DNA of 38,660 bases from positions 1-38,660 of the forward strand of contig JAQCJP010000005.1 of NCBI GenBank assembly GCA_027592945.1. Reading direction: 5' to 3'. The notes under the pieces are model-generated. The model had not been told where the DNA came from. It did no database searches and saw nothing but the letters and a program-made list of their open reading frames with translations. This DNA is from Planctomycetota bacterium. Lineage in GTDB: Bacteria > Planctomycetota > Planctomycetia > Pirellulales > UBA1268. Below are positions 27,834 through 37,106 of the stretch, piece by piece. Within the stretch, counting starts at the first letter, position 1. Each line of letters starts with the position of its first letter. The translations under genes were made by a program, and so were the position numbers.

Positions 27834-28619
27834 TCAGGCCGATCTCGCGGCGAAGGCCTTGGCGATCGCCAGGAAGTCGTCGGCCTTGAGGCTCGCTCCT
27901 CCGACCAGCGCGCCATCGATATCCGGGCAGGCGGCCAGGTGGGCCGCGTTGTCGGGCTTGACGCTGCCGCCGTACTGGATCCGGACCTTCGCGGCGGTTT
28001 CCGCCGAGGCGAGGCCCGCCAGGAGGCCGCGGACCAGGGCGTGTACCTCCTGGGCCTGCTCCGGCGTGGCGACCTTGCCGGTGCCGATCGCCCAGACGGG
28101 CTCGTAGGCGACCACGGTCTTCTCGAGGGCCGCGGCATCGAGTCCGGCGAGTGACCCGTTGACCTGCTCGGTGACCACCGCCTCGGTTCGGCCGGCCTCC
28201 CGCTCCTCGAGCGTCTCCCCGACGCAGACGATCGGCAGGAGACCCGCGGCGAGGGCCGCCTTGGCCTTGGCATTGACGCTCGCGTCGGTCTCCCCGAAGA
28301 GCGTGCGCCGCTCGGAGTGGCCGAGGATCACGTAGCAGCAGCCCACGTCGACCAGCATCGGCGGGGCGATTTCCCCGGTGAACGCCCCCTGCTCCTTGTC
28401 GGAGGCGTTCTGACCGCCGATCGCCACATCGCCCCCCGCCTCGGCGACCGCCCCGGCCACCGGCACGATGTAGACCGCCGGCGGGCAGAGGACGAGATCA
28501 ACCCCGGCAGCCTCGCTCCGGCGGCCGGCCACGGCGGCGGCCAGCGCGATGCCGGCAGCGTGGTCGAGGTTCATCTTCCAGTTGCCGGCGACGATTGGCG
28601 TGCGGGCGGAAGCGGTCAT
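27834..28619 (-). CDS. tpiA: Triosephosphate isomerase
   Basis: [94 protein letters not shown]. Confidence 0.95.
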   Translation of the reverse strand: MTASARTPIVAGNWKMNLDHAAGIALAAAVAGRRSEAAGVDLVLCPPAVYIVPVAGAVAEAGGDVAIGGQNASDKEQGAFTGEIAPPMLVDVGCCYVILGHSERRTLFGETDASVNAKAKAALAAGLLPIVCVGETLEEREAGRTEAVVTEQVNGSLAGLDAAALEKTVVAYEPVWAIGTGKVATPEQAQEVHALVRGLLAGLASAETAAKVRIQYGGSVKPDNAAHLAACPDIDGALVGGASLKADDFLAIAKAFAARSA

Positions 28620-28629
28620 TGCGTTGCTC

Positions 28630-30420
28630 CTAAGGGCTGGGATTGGCGGACTCGGGAATCGTAGCGGCCCGTGGCTCGGCCGCGAAGGCGGCCGGCTCGG
28701 TGAGCACGAACAAATGGCCATGGTCGCTGGTCACGATCACCGCCGCGTCATCCCAGGCGTCGTGCCGTTCGATCCAGTCGACCACTGTTTGAAAGGCGGC
28801 GTCGCCGCTCCGCACCGCCCCGATCGCGGTGTCGATGTTGTTGGCATGGGAGCCCCAGTCGACATCTCCGGCCTCGACGAGCAGCCAGAACCGCCCCCGG
28901 CCGCCGAGCACCTCGAGGGCCGCCGCGGTCATCTCGGCGAGGGTCGGGCTCTCCTCGATCTCGGCCTCGCTGTAGTGGATGTGCGAGCCATATTTTTTAC
29001 GGAGCCGATCCTCGTCGGGGCCGCCCTCCGGCTCGGGGTTGCAGTTGCCGGGATCGAAGTCGCCGTTGGTCGTCTGAAACGGCAGGTTGCCCTGGGGGGT
29101 GCCAAAAAAGCCGAACAGCCGCACGCCCCGCTCGGCAGCCTCGGCGGCCGCGGCCTTCAGCAACTCGCCGCCCTTGCGGCCCGCCGTCCGCTCCGCCACG
29201 AGATACCGGCCGCCGGCGGCCGCATCGATCGCCGCCCGCGTCGAGCCGGCCAGGTATTTGTTGCCCGGCTCGTAGTTGCGGCCCTGCTGGGCCGAGTCGT
29301 CGTCGGCCGTCACGCCGAAGCCGGCCCCGATCACGACATCGAGGCCCGGCAGCGGCGCGGCGTGGCTCACGGAGGGCTCCCCGAGCAGGTCGCGGGCGAT
29401 GTCCTGATAGTCGTCGCGGGTGACGTTGTTGGCATACGCGGCCCCCGGCGTCGCATGGCAGATCGGCACGCTCGTCACCACGCCGGCGGCGTAGCCCTGC
29501 TGCTGGAGCCGGCGGGCCACCGACTCCAGGGGCCGGCCGGCGGCATCGACGCCGATCGCGTCGTTGTAGGTTTTGCAGCCGACGAACAGCGACGTCGCCG
29601 AGGCCGCCGAGTCGGTGACGGCATGGGGAAGGTCGCGGTCGCGGCCAATCAGATAGGAGAGATTGGGCCGCGACTCCCAGGCCGTGCTGCCACCGCGGGC
29701 GGGATCGTAACCGCCCGGCGTATTGCCACCCGGGTTCTTGACCGCCTGAGCATCGGGATCGACCTCGGTGCCGGCGTTTGCCGGGCTGGTCACGCAGAGG
29801 CCGTAGTCGGTGGGGCAGCCGCGATAATCCTGGAAGGCAAGGCCGCTGCCCCGGCCCTCGGCGTAGGCGACGCGGCCGGTGGTCGCGATCGCCGCCGTCC
29901 GCGTCGTCACCCAGTCGAGGCCGTCGAACACGACCACCACGATGTACTTCTTCCCCGCCTCGGCCGCGGCAAGTTGCAGTTCGGCGATGTCGGTTTGGTC
30001 GAAGTAGTCGGCCGCGGGGTTGAGCGTCTCCTCGGGCAGGCGGCCATAGAGTTCCCGGAGCCGGGCCTCATCGCGATAGACGCTCCGCTCGCCGGCGACC
30101 GCCTTGAGATCGATGCCGAAGGTGTAGACCGGAATCAGCCGATTCGAGTGGTTCGACCAGGCGACATACCGATCCGGCTGATCGCCCCAGTGGCCCCAGG
30201 GAGCGGTGCCGGTTAGTTCCGCCTCGCACTGCAGGATCCGCACCGGGTCGAAGGGGTCGGTCGCGGCCGGTGGCCCGGCGGGGCTCTCCTGGCTGGCCGG
30301 TGCTCCAGGGGGAGCGGCAGCGGGCTGGACAGCAGCAGCACATCCGCCCGCGGCGACGACAGCCGCCAGGAGGGAGACGGGCCAGGGCTGCAATCGGCAT
30401 CGTGCGAGAGGGTCGATCAT
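28630..30420 (-). CDS. Alkaline phosphatase (PhoA superfamily), probable lipoprotein
   Basis: Start MIDPLARCRLQPWPVSLLAAVVAAGGCAAA (lipobox-like AGGC); KYIVVVVFDGLDWVTTRTAAI, DSAASATSLFVGCKTYNDAIGVD, RFWLLVEAGDVDWGSHANNIDTAIGAV, AAVIVTSDHGH. Confidence 0.85.
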   Translation of the reverse strand: MIDPLARCRLQPWPVSLLAAVVAAGGCAAAVQPAAAPPGAPASQESPAGPPAATDPFDPVRILQCEAELTGTAPWGHWGDQPDRYVAWSNHSNRLIPVYTFGIDLKAVAGERSVYRDEARLRELYGRLPEETLNPAADYFDQTDIAELQLAAAEAGKKYIVVVVFDGLDWVTTRTAAIATTGRVAYAEGRGSGLAFQDYRGCPTDYGLCVTSPANAGTEVDPDAQAVKNPGGNTPGGYDPARGGSTAWESRPNLSYLIGRDRDLPHAVTDSAASATSLFVGCKTYNDAIGVDAAGRPLESVARRLQQQGYAAGVVTSVPICHATPGAAYANNVTRDDYQDIARDLLGEPSVSHAAPLPGLDVVIGAGFGVTADDDSAQQGRNYEPGNKYLAGSTRAAIDAAAGGRYLVAERTAGRKGGELLKAAAAEAAERGVRLFGFFGTPQGNLPFQTTNGDFDPGNCNPEPEGGPDEDRLRKKYGSHIHYSEAEIEESPTLAEMTAAALEVLGGRGRFWLLVEAGDVDWGSHANNIDTAIGAVRSGDAAFQTVVDWIERHDAWDDAAVIVTSDHGHLFVLTEPAAFAAEPRAATIPESANPSP

Positions 30421-30552
30421 CGTGGCCGACAGCATACTGGAGGGCCCGCAGGGTGGCGAAGAACGGCCAGGCCGCTGTACCGCGCGTGAGGGCGAACCGC
30501 TCCCGCTCACGACCCGCTTGCCACGAAACAGGCGGGCCACCAGGCCTGAGAC

Positions 30553-32859
30553 TCAGGCCGACCGCGACGGCCGAAACCATCGGCCAGCGCGGGTGGTGAG
30601 AAGAGCCGGCAGCACGACGAGGTCGCCCGCGAGTGCCGCGCAGACCAGCAGCGACAGCATCCAGGCGAAATGCCGAGTTGGGGCAAACGGGCTGGGCGCA
30701 AAGGCGAGGATGCCGATGCCACACACGAGCGATGACTGCACGAGCGGCCCCGCGGCGTGCTCAAAAGCAGCATGCACGGCCGCGATCCGATCCGGCCGCC
30801 CTTCAGCGGACGGCTTGTCTCGAAGGGAATGCCTGAAGAACGTCAGGAAGTGAAACGTACCGTCGACAGCCATGCCAAGAGCCACCGATGCCGTCATGAC
30901 GCTGCCGATGTCGAGCGCCGCGTGCGTCCAGCCGAGGAGTCCAAAGAGCAGAAGGATCGGAAACATGTTGGGCACCATGGCGATCATCCCGGCCAGCACG
31001 CCTCGCTCCACAGCCATCGTCACCAGTGAGATCACGCCGCACGCGGAGAGAAAACTCACGAAAAGGTCGCGGAGGAGCGTTCTCTGGATCGCGTCGATGA
31101 GTGGCATGGCCCCTGTGTAGTTGACCGTGATGCCGCGGCCGGCGCCGCCATGAAGCGTCACAATCGGCTCCACGACCTGACGAACGGTTTCAAGAAAGTC
31201 ACCGAAGTCGAGGCCTGCGAGTGCCGAGGTTCGCGCCGTCACCCGCCAGAGCTGCTCTCCCTCCTGCTGACGGATGAGGTGCATGTCCGTGAGGCGTGCG
31301 AGGGCCGCCTCCAGCCGTCTGGCTACCACTACTTTCCGGACGGCCGTCACCGCTGGAGATGAGTCGGGCAACTCGGGGAGAAGCAAGGCGGCAGATGCCA
31401 CGCCCTTCACAGGCTGCAGCGTTTCGAGTGCCTCGCCAATCTCCCTCGCGATATCGAGCCGCTCGGCCGGCCGCGCCTCCGTGTCGGCGGCATACCGCAC
31501 CACCACCTCGACCGGCACGAGCGGGCCAATCTCATGCTCGAGCCAGGCGTAGTCGCGGATCACGCGGCTCGAAGGTGTGAACAACGTGTCGATGCCCACG
31601 GAGGTGCGGATGCCCGGAATCCCCAAGGCCGCCACTGCCAAGGCTGCCACCGCCGCCGGCACGATCAGCCCCGCCCACCGCGTTACCCAGCCCGCCACAG
31701 GCGCAGCCGGTGTGCGACGTGAACTGCCGGCGACCCGCTGCCGGATCGGCCAGCGGGCGAAGATGCCCGGCAGCACAAGAAACAGCACCACAACCGTTCC
31801 CAGCACGCCGATGGCAGCGTGGAATCCAAACACGCGAATCGGCTCGAGATCGCTCATCACGAGGGACGCGAGGCCAAGCGCTGTCGTGCCTGCCGAAAGG
31901 CTGCAAGGCAGCCAGGCCACCTTCACGGCCCGCCACGCCGCCCCTCGGGCAGGCCCTTGCTGATAGGCGTCCACGAGATAATTCACGAGATGGATGCCCC
32001 CGGCGACACCGAGTGTCAGTACGAGCAGGGGCATCACGATGAGCACGGGGTTCATCCGGTCGCCCCAGGCCGCAAGCGATGCAAACGAGAGCCCCACGCA
32101 CCCGAGCGACAGGACAAACACCACCATGGCATAGCGAAACGAGCGCAGGGCAAGCCAGGTGAGGGCGAACACGAGCACGGCGGCGGGCCCGCCATACACC
32201 CGAAGGCTCTCATCGCTGGCGGCATCCACGGTGACATTGTCGATCACCGGTCCGGCCAGGTGAATCGCGTCGGGGTCGGGTTCCGCCATGTGGAGAAGCA
32301 CATTCCGAATCCATGCCACGGCACGCAGCCGATCAGCCAGTCCAGCCGGTGTGAAACCGATGATCAGGCAGGTGCGGCTGCCATCGGGGCCCACGAGGAC
32401 TCCCTTGAGCCGTTCGATGGCCGTCTCGAGATCGAGCGCAAGCGGCGGCATGGTGAGCCTGTCGAGCGCCTGCTGCCCCGTGGTGACCGATTCAAACCAG
32501 GGCTCGCCGCCGGCATTGCAGGGCGCCGACGTCCCAGTGGCCGCGTCGATGACGCGAGCGATGGCAGGTTCGCCCAGTCTGCACCCCGGCCACGAGGCGA
32601 CCACCACGTCGCCGCTCTCAAACTCGCTTGTGAACCGTGCATACGCCTGTCGTGCCGGGAAAGAAGCTGGCACCCACTCAATAGGCGTGGTTGACTGCGC
32701 GCCCAGCGTGGCAAGGGCAGCCAGCACCACCCAGGGCAGTGGCACCATCAACACCATGAGGGATGTGAGACTCACGCGAAAGAGCCTCGCCGCTGAGGCA
32801 TCGGCCCAGAAACGCCTCTGCGACACGGTCTGACCACCATGCTTTGACGAAGAAGGCAT
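30553..32859 (-). CDS. RND/MMPL-superfamily exporter
   Basis: 768 aa with two TM bundles: ALRSFRYAMVVFVLSLGCVGLSFASLAAWGDRMNPVLIVMPLLVLTLGVAGGIHLVNYLVDAYQQ and LAGMIAMVPNMFPILLLFGLLGWTHAALDIGSVMTASVALGMAVDGTFHFLTFFR. Confidence 0.85.
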   Translation of the reverse strand: MPSSSKHGGQTVSQRRFWADASAARLFRVSLTSLMVLMVPLPWVVLAALATLGAQSTTPIEWVPASFPARQAYARFTSEFESGDVVVASWPGCRLGEPAIARVIDAATGTSAPCNAGGEPWFESVTTGQQALDRLTMPPLALDLETAIERLKGVLVGPDGSRTCLIIGFTPAGLADRLRAVAWIRNVLLHMAEPDPDAIHLAGPVIDNVTVDAASDESLRVYGGPAAVLVFALTWLALRSFRYAMVVFVLSLGCVGLSFASLAAWGDRMNPVLIVMPLLVLTLGVAGGIHLVNYLVDAYQQGPARGAAWRAVKVAWLPCSLSAGTTALGLASLVMSDLEPIRVFGFHAAIGVLGTVVVLFLVLPGIFARWPIRQRVAGSSRRTPAAPVAGWVTRWAGLIVPAAVAALAVAALGIPGIRTSVGIDTLFTPSSRVIRDYAWLEHEIGPLVPVEVVVRYAADTEARPAERLDIAREIGEALETLQPVKGVASAALLLPELPDSSPAVTAVRKVVVARRLEAALARLTDMHLIRQQEGEQLWRVTARTSALAGLDFGDFLETVRQVVEPIVTLHGGAGRGITVNYTGAMPLIDAIQRTLLRDLFVSFLSACGVISLVTMAVERGVLAGMIAMVPNMFPILLLFGLLGWTHAALDIGSVMTASVALGMAVDGTFHFLTFFRHSLRDKPSAEGRPDRIAAVHAAFEHAAGPLVQSSLVCGIGILAFAPSPFAPTRHFAWMLSLLVCAALAGDLVVLPALLTTRAGRWFRPSRSA

Positions 32860-33136
32860 CCTTGGCCCTGCGTGAAAGATCCGACTTTTTCTAACCGCAG
32901 GCCTTCTCAGCTACGACCCCTTGGCGTAATTCTCGTCGACGGGCATTGCAAGAAGGATGATTGTCATGTTGAGCGTCCACTCGGGCTCGCGTCGAGAGTG
33001 GATCATGGCCGACTGCCGGCTTCTGATGTCCACGCACCGCCCCCCCTTTTCGCAACGGTGAGGAATCCGCACTATTCTCCTTACCAAGCGGTTCGGCGGC
33101 CTCCGGAGCGTCCACACGATCCTGCCGCTCGATCCA

Positions 33137-34660
33137 TTGCTGCCCGCGCCCGCGGAATCGGGAAAGGTCACGTCGTTGTCCGTTCTGATTCGACATCTCA
33201 TCGCTCTTGGCTACGGCATCGTGTGCCACGCGATGTTCTTTGCCGGCATCACGACGATGATCGCAATGATGTACTTCGGCATGAGCCGGAGCGGGGGGAG
33301 GCTGTCGCCGCCGTGGAGCCTGCTGGCCAACGGCATGCTGCTCGCCCAGTTCGCAGTCCTGCACTCCTTCCTGCTGTCCAAAGGCGGCCGCACGGTGCTC
33401 GCCCGCCTCGCGCCCGCCGGGTTCGGCCGCGATCTGGCGTCGACGACGTACGTCGCCATCGCGTCCACCCAGACCCTGTTGTTGTTTGCGGGCTGGTCGC
33501 CCTCGGGGATTGTCTGGTGGCAGGCGAAGGGAGCGGCGCTGGTCGTCCTCACGGCGCTCTATGCGGCGTCGTGGCTCTTGCTCGGCAAGGCCATGATGGA
33601 CGCCGGGCTCGCGCTGCAAGCAGGCTGGCTCGGCTGGCTCGCGGTGTTTCGGGGCACGAAGCCGGTCTACCCGCCGATGCCCGAGTCGGGGCTGTTTCGC
33701 ATCGTCAGGCAGCCGATTTACGTCGCCTTCGCGCTCACCCTGTGGACGGTGCCGACCTGGACGCCCGACCAACTCGCCGTGGCGGTCTCGCTCACGGCCT
33801 ATTGCGTGGCCGGACCGCTCCTGAAAGAGTCACGGTTCGCCGACATCCACGGCGAACGGTTTGCGCGATACCAGGCGCGTGTCCCCTTCTGGCTGCCGTG
33901 GCCGCGGCCGGCCGCTCCGTCGCGAGATCGATCAAGGCGAAATGACATGCGCGACGAGGTGACGATCTACAGCACGTATGCGCGGAACTGGTGGGATGGA
34001 TCGCAGAGATTCCTCCGCCTCCTGCAGAACATCGTGCCGGCGAGAATGCGGCATTTCACGCAGGTCGTCGGGGCTTGGAACGGCAAGAGCGTGCTCGAAG
34101 TCGGCTGTGGCGGCGGGTTCATGGCGGAGGCGTTGGCCCGCGCGGGCGCCGACGTCATCGGCGTGGATCCATCCGGTCCGGCGGTGCTGGCCGCCCGCGA
34201 GCATGCGCGGCTCGAAAACCTCCCCATCGACTACCACGTCGGCGTTGGCGAGCGCATTCCCCTTCCGGACGAGGCCGTCGACTGCGTGGTCTGCGTGGAC
34301 GTGCTGGAGCACGTCGAAAACGTCGATCTAGTGCTGGGCGAGATCACTCGCGTGCTCAAGCCGGGGGGATTGTTTCTCTTTGACACGATCAATCGCACCC
34401 TCCTCGCCAAGGTCGTCATCGTCGGGCTCGGTGAATCGGTGCTCCGCCTGCTGCCCCGCGGGACACACGATCCCGCGAAGTTCATCACGCCGGCGGAGCT
34501 TTCCCGGAAGCTCGTCGATCGTGGCTACGAGGTGGGGCCGATCGTTGGCCTTGCGCCAGTGGGCATCGGCTGGCGGCTCGACTTCACGTTCGGCCGGTTT
34601 CCCTCCACGCAGATCATGTACATGGGGCACGCCCGCAAAGCTCGCTCGCCGCTGCGATGA
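33137..34660 (+). CDS. Fusion: N-terminal ICMT/MddA-like membrane methyltransferase + C-terminal UbiG-like SAM-dependent O-methyltransferase
   Basis: No stop between domains. N-term: IALGYGIVCHAMFFAGITTMIAMMYFG...GLFRIVRQPIYVAFALTLWTVPTWTPDQL...ERFARYQARVPFWLPW. C-term: NWWDGSQRFLRLLQNIVPARM...VLEVGCGGGFMAEALARAGADVIGVDPS...LFLFDTINRTLLAKVVIVGLGESVLRLLPRGTHDPAKFITPAEL. The start codon is non-ATG (TTG 33137 or 33176). Confidence 0.78.
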   Translation: MLPAPAESGKVTSLSVLIRHLIALGYGIVCHAMFFAGITTMIAMMYFGMSRSGGRLSPPWSLLANGMLLAQFAVLHSFLLSKGGRTVLARLAPAGFGRDLASTTYVAIASTQTLLLFAGWSPSGIVWWQAKGAALVVLTALYAASWLLLGKAMMDAGLALQAGWLGWLAVFRGTKPVYPPMPESGLFRIVRQPIYVAFALTLWTVPTWTPDQLAVAVSLTAYCVAGPLLKESRFADIHGERFARYQARVPFWLPWPRPAAPSRDRSRRNDMRDEVTIYSTYARNWWDGSQRFLRLLQNIVPARMRHFTQVVGAWNGKSVLEVGCGGGFMAEALARAGADVIGVDPSGPAVLAAREHARLENLPIDYHVGVGERIPLPDEAVDCVVCVDVLEHVENVDLVLGEITRVLKPGGLFLFDTINRTLLAKVVIVGLGESVLRLLPRGTHDPAKFITPAELSRKLVDRGYEVGPIVGLAPVGIGWRLDFTFGRFPSTQIMYMGHARKARSPLR

Positions 34661-34705
34661 CCGATCACAGGAACTCTCGCGTCTGTGGAGGCTCGCTGAA
34701 GTACC

Positions 34706-35941
34706 ATGACGCTTCCAGCGTCGATCCAGCTTCTTTTTCGGAATTTGAAGATGCAGCCCCAGGCCACGGTCCCCGACGCGATTTCCATCACCGATGCCGG
34801 CCGTGACCTGTGGGATGTCGTGGTGGTGGGGGCCGGATTGTCGGGATCCGTCGCGGCCCGGGAGGCGGCACGGCTCGGGAGCAGGGTGTTGCTCGTCGAG
34901 AAGGCGAGTTTTCCGCGTCGCAAAGTCTGCGGCTGTTTTCTCAATGCCAACGCCCTGGCCAGCCTCGCGCACCTGGGACTGGACTCCCTGATCGCCGCCA
35001 GCCGGGCCCCTGCGGTCCGGGGCGTGTTTATGGCCGCGGGCCGGCGGCACGCCTATCTTCCGCTTCCCACGGGAGCCGCCCTGTCGCGGCACTGGCTGGA
35101 TGCTGAACTTGCGCGCGAGGCAACCGCCGCGGGCGCATCGCTGCTGCTGCGGACGGAAGCTCACCTGATCGGCGTGGACGACGACCGGTGCCGCTTGCGT
35201 CTGACTCGCGATGGCGAAGAGATCGAGATCGTGTCGCGCGTCATCGTGGCTGCCGATGGGCTCGCCGGACGGCTGGCGCGGCAGACTCCGGGCTGCACCC
35301 ACTCGGTGAATCCCCGTTCCCGCATCGGGGTGTCGGCGACGACGTCGCTCGTGCCGGAGGGATACCAGGCGGGCACGATCCAGATTGTTGTGGGCCGCGA
35401 GGGCTACATCGGCGGGCTGCAGGTGGAAAATGGAAATCTGGAGCTCGCTGCGGCGCTCGAACCGGCGGCGGTGAAACGCTGGGGCCCGGGCGAAACGGTG
35501 CAACGGATTCTCCACCAGTCTCCCCTGCCGAAATTCGAGGCGGTTCGCGACCTCAACTGGCAGGGCACGACGCTGCTGTCGTGCCGCACGTCGCCACCGG
35601 CCGTTCACCGCATCTTTTTCGTGGGCGACGCCGCCGGCTACATCGAGCCCTTTACGGGGGAGGGCATGGCCTGGGCCCTGGCCTCGGGGGCCGCTGTTTC
35701 GGGAATCGCTCATCAGGCCGCCCGGCACTACTCCGCCGATCTGCCCCGACGCTGGATCGCCGAGCGCGGGCGACTGCTGCGAGGTAGAATGCGGCTCTGT
35801 CGCCTCGTGACGCAGAGTCTGCGCTACCAACGTCTCACGGAGTTGAACGTGACCCTGCTGGGCCGGCTGCCCTTCCTGGCGACTCCCGTGATTCGCTGGC
35901 TCAATCGTCCACGTCCAATCACGTCCGGGCCGCGGCGATAG
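34706..35941 (+). CDS. FAD-dependent oxidoreductase, geranylgeranyl reductase/SrsC-like family
   Basis: VVVVGAGLSGSVAAREAARLGSRVLLVEKASFPRRKVCGCFLN (FAD Rossmann), VIVAADGLAGRLARQ, IFFVGDAAGYIEPFTGEGMAWALASG. Confidence 0.87.
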   Translation: MTLPASIQLLFRNLKMQPQATVPDAISITDAGRDLWDVVVVGAGLSGSVAAREAARLGSRVLLVEKASFPRRKVCGCFLNANALASLAHLGLDSLIAASRAPAVRGVFMAAGRRHAYLPLPTGAALSRHWLDAELAREATAAGASLLLRTEAHLIGVDDDRCRLRLTRDGEEIEIVSRVIVAADGLAGRLARQTPGCTHSVNPRSRIGVSATTSLVPEGYQAGTIQIVVGREGYIGGLQVENGNLELAAALEPAAVKRWGPGETVQRILHQSPLPKFEAVRDLNWQGTTLLSCRTSPPAVHRIFFVGDAAGYIEPFTGEGMAWALASGAAVSGIAHQAARHYSADLPRRWIAERGRLLRGRMRLCRLVTQSLRYQRLTELNVTLLGRLPFLATPVIRWLNRPRPITSGPRR

Positions 35942-35974
35942 CTGTTCGGCGTCTTCTCCTTCCCCAACATCCCG

Positions 35975-36769
35975 GTGAGCCTCATCCCCGTGTCGAAGTT
36001 GCCATCCGAACAGACGGACTACCTTCGCGTTCCCGAGGCCAAGCGCGACTACAACGAAATCCTGTTTGCCGAGGTGGCACGCCGCTACGACCTGGTGACA
36101 CGGGCGCTCTCGCTCGGTCGCGACCAGGCCTGGAAGCGTGCGCTGCTCGACTCGTTGCCTGACGGGGAAGCGGCGCCACACGGTGGCTCTCCGGTCTGCG
36201 TCGATCTCGCCTGCGGTACGGGAGATGTCGCGTTCGCCCTGGCCCGTCGGTATCCCCGAGGCACGGTGTGCGGGGTCGATCTCACGCCGGAAATGCTCGC
36301 GATCGCCCGGGCAAAGAACCAGTTCCCCAACGCGTCGCTGGAGCTGGGCGATATGCATCGGCTGTCGTTCCCGGTCGACGGCGTCGACATCGTCACGGGG
36401 AGCTACGCCCTGCGAAACGCCCCCTCGCTACCAGTCGCCCTGCAGGAAATCCATCGCGTGCTGCGTCCCGGAGGCACGGCGGCCTTCCTCGACTTCTCGA
36501 AATCCCCCAACTGGCTGTGGCAGCGGCTGGCACACGCCGTGCTCTACGTCTGGGGCGGGTTCTGGGGACTCGTGCTCCATGGTCAGCCGGCCGTGTATGC
36601 CTACATCGCCAAGTCGCTTTGGCACTTTCCCGATCGCGTCGCGCTGCGAGAGGAGTTGGCGCGAGTCGGTTTTGTGGAGGTGTCGAGCCGGCAGTTCTAT
36701 TTCGGCACGCTGGAGTTGATCGCGGTCGTCAAGCCACTCGACGAGCCGGAGCGGGCTGACGGTGAATGA
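35975..36769 (+). CDS. UbiE/MenG-like class I SAM methyltransferase (GTG start)
   Basis: FAEVARRYDLVTRALSLGRDQAWKRALLDSLP, VDLACGTGDVAFALARRYP, GVDLTPEMLAIARAK, YALRNAPSLPVALQEIHRVLRPGGTAAFLDFSKS: UbiE signatures. Confidence 0.86.
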   Translation: MSLIPVSKLPSEQTDYLRVPEAKRDYNEILFAEVARRYDLVTRALSLGRDQAWKRALLDSLPDGEAAPHGGSPVCVDLACGTGDVAFALARRYPRGTVCGVDLTPEMLAIARAKNQFPNASLELGDMHRLSFPVDGVDIVTGSYALRNAPSLPVALQEIHRVLRPGGTAAFLDFSKSPNWLWQRLAHAVLYVWGGFWGLVLHGQPAVYAYIAKSLWHFPDRVALREELARVGFVEVSSRQFYFGTLELIAVVKPLDEPERADGE

Positions 36770-36825
36770 TTTCTCCCGCCGCGCCTCGGAAGCCGAATTG
36801 ATGGATCACCGGAGTTGCCTGATGG

Positions 36826-37038
36826 TCAGCCATCCACCGGGCGGCGACGAGCAGCGATGCCGCGATCATTTTGCTCGACGGCCGCCACGAAGTCGACCTT
36901 GTCGCGCACGCCGCAGTCGGGACACGCCCAGTCGTCCGGCACCTCGCCCCACGGCGTTCCCGGCGGGAACCCCTCGCGCGGATGCCCCTGCTCCTCGTCG
37001 TAGACGTAGCCGCACCCCGGGCAGCGCCAGCGACTCAC
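36826..37038 (-). CDS. Rubredoxin (AlkG/RubA-like)
   Basis: RWRCPGCGYVYDEEQGHPREGFPPGTPWGEVPDDWACPDCGVRDKVDF: two CxxC knuckles. GTG start at 37038; downstream of alkB. Confidence 0.9.
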   Translation of the reverse strand: MSRWRCPGCGYVYDEEQGHPREGFPPGTPWGEVPDDWACPDCGVRDKVDFVAAVEQNDRGIAARRRPVDG

Positions 37039-37106
37039 GAGCGGCCCCACCCCTTCCGGTGCGCTTTATGGACCCCGCAGATCCCTAAGCCGCGCCGGAA
37101 GCTCAT
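37035..37106 (-). CDS. 23-codon mini-ORF bridging alkB and rubredoxin (coding status uncertain)
   Basis: MSFRRGLGICGVHKAHRKGWGRS*; its ATG overlaps the alkB stop (ATGA) and its stop overlaps the rubredoxin GTG start (GTGA). Confidence 0.3.
   Translation of the reverse strand: MSFRRGLGICGVHKAHRKGWGRS

Noticed and set aside
26420-27889. 489-aa + strand ORF across yicC and secG
   Set aside because: Antisense to two recognisable genes; no motif support.
28549-30216. 555-aa + strand ORF antisense to the alkaline phosphatase
   Set aside because: Antisense shadow of a gene with canonical phosphatase motifs.
32860-33137. Remnant of a type III PKS (chalcone-synthase-like) gene in the gap between exporter and methyltransferase
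   Set aside because: I looked because tailoring operons of this type usually have one, but the ~280-bp gap shows no recognisable KAS/chalcone synthase motif in the listed frames.
32911-33201. 96-aa minus-strand ORF ending EPEWTLNMTIILLAMPVDENYAKGS
   Set aside because: The C-terminal part looks protein-like, but there is no family match, it overlaps the probable start of the 33137 gene, and the N-terminal half looks random.
34328-36358. 676-aa minus-strand ORF opposite the flavoprotein and UbiE-like genes
   Set aside because: Crosses two convincing + strand genes; Arg/His/Gln-rich with no domain pattern.
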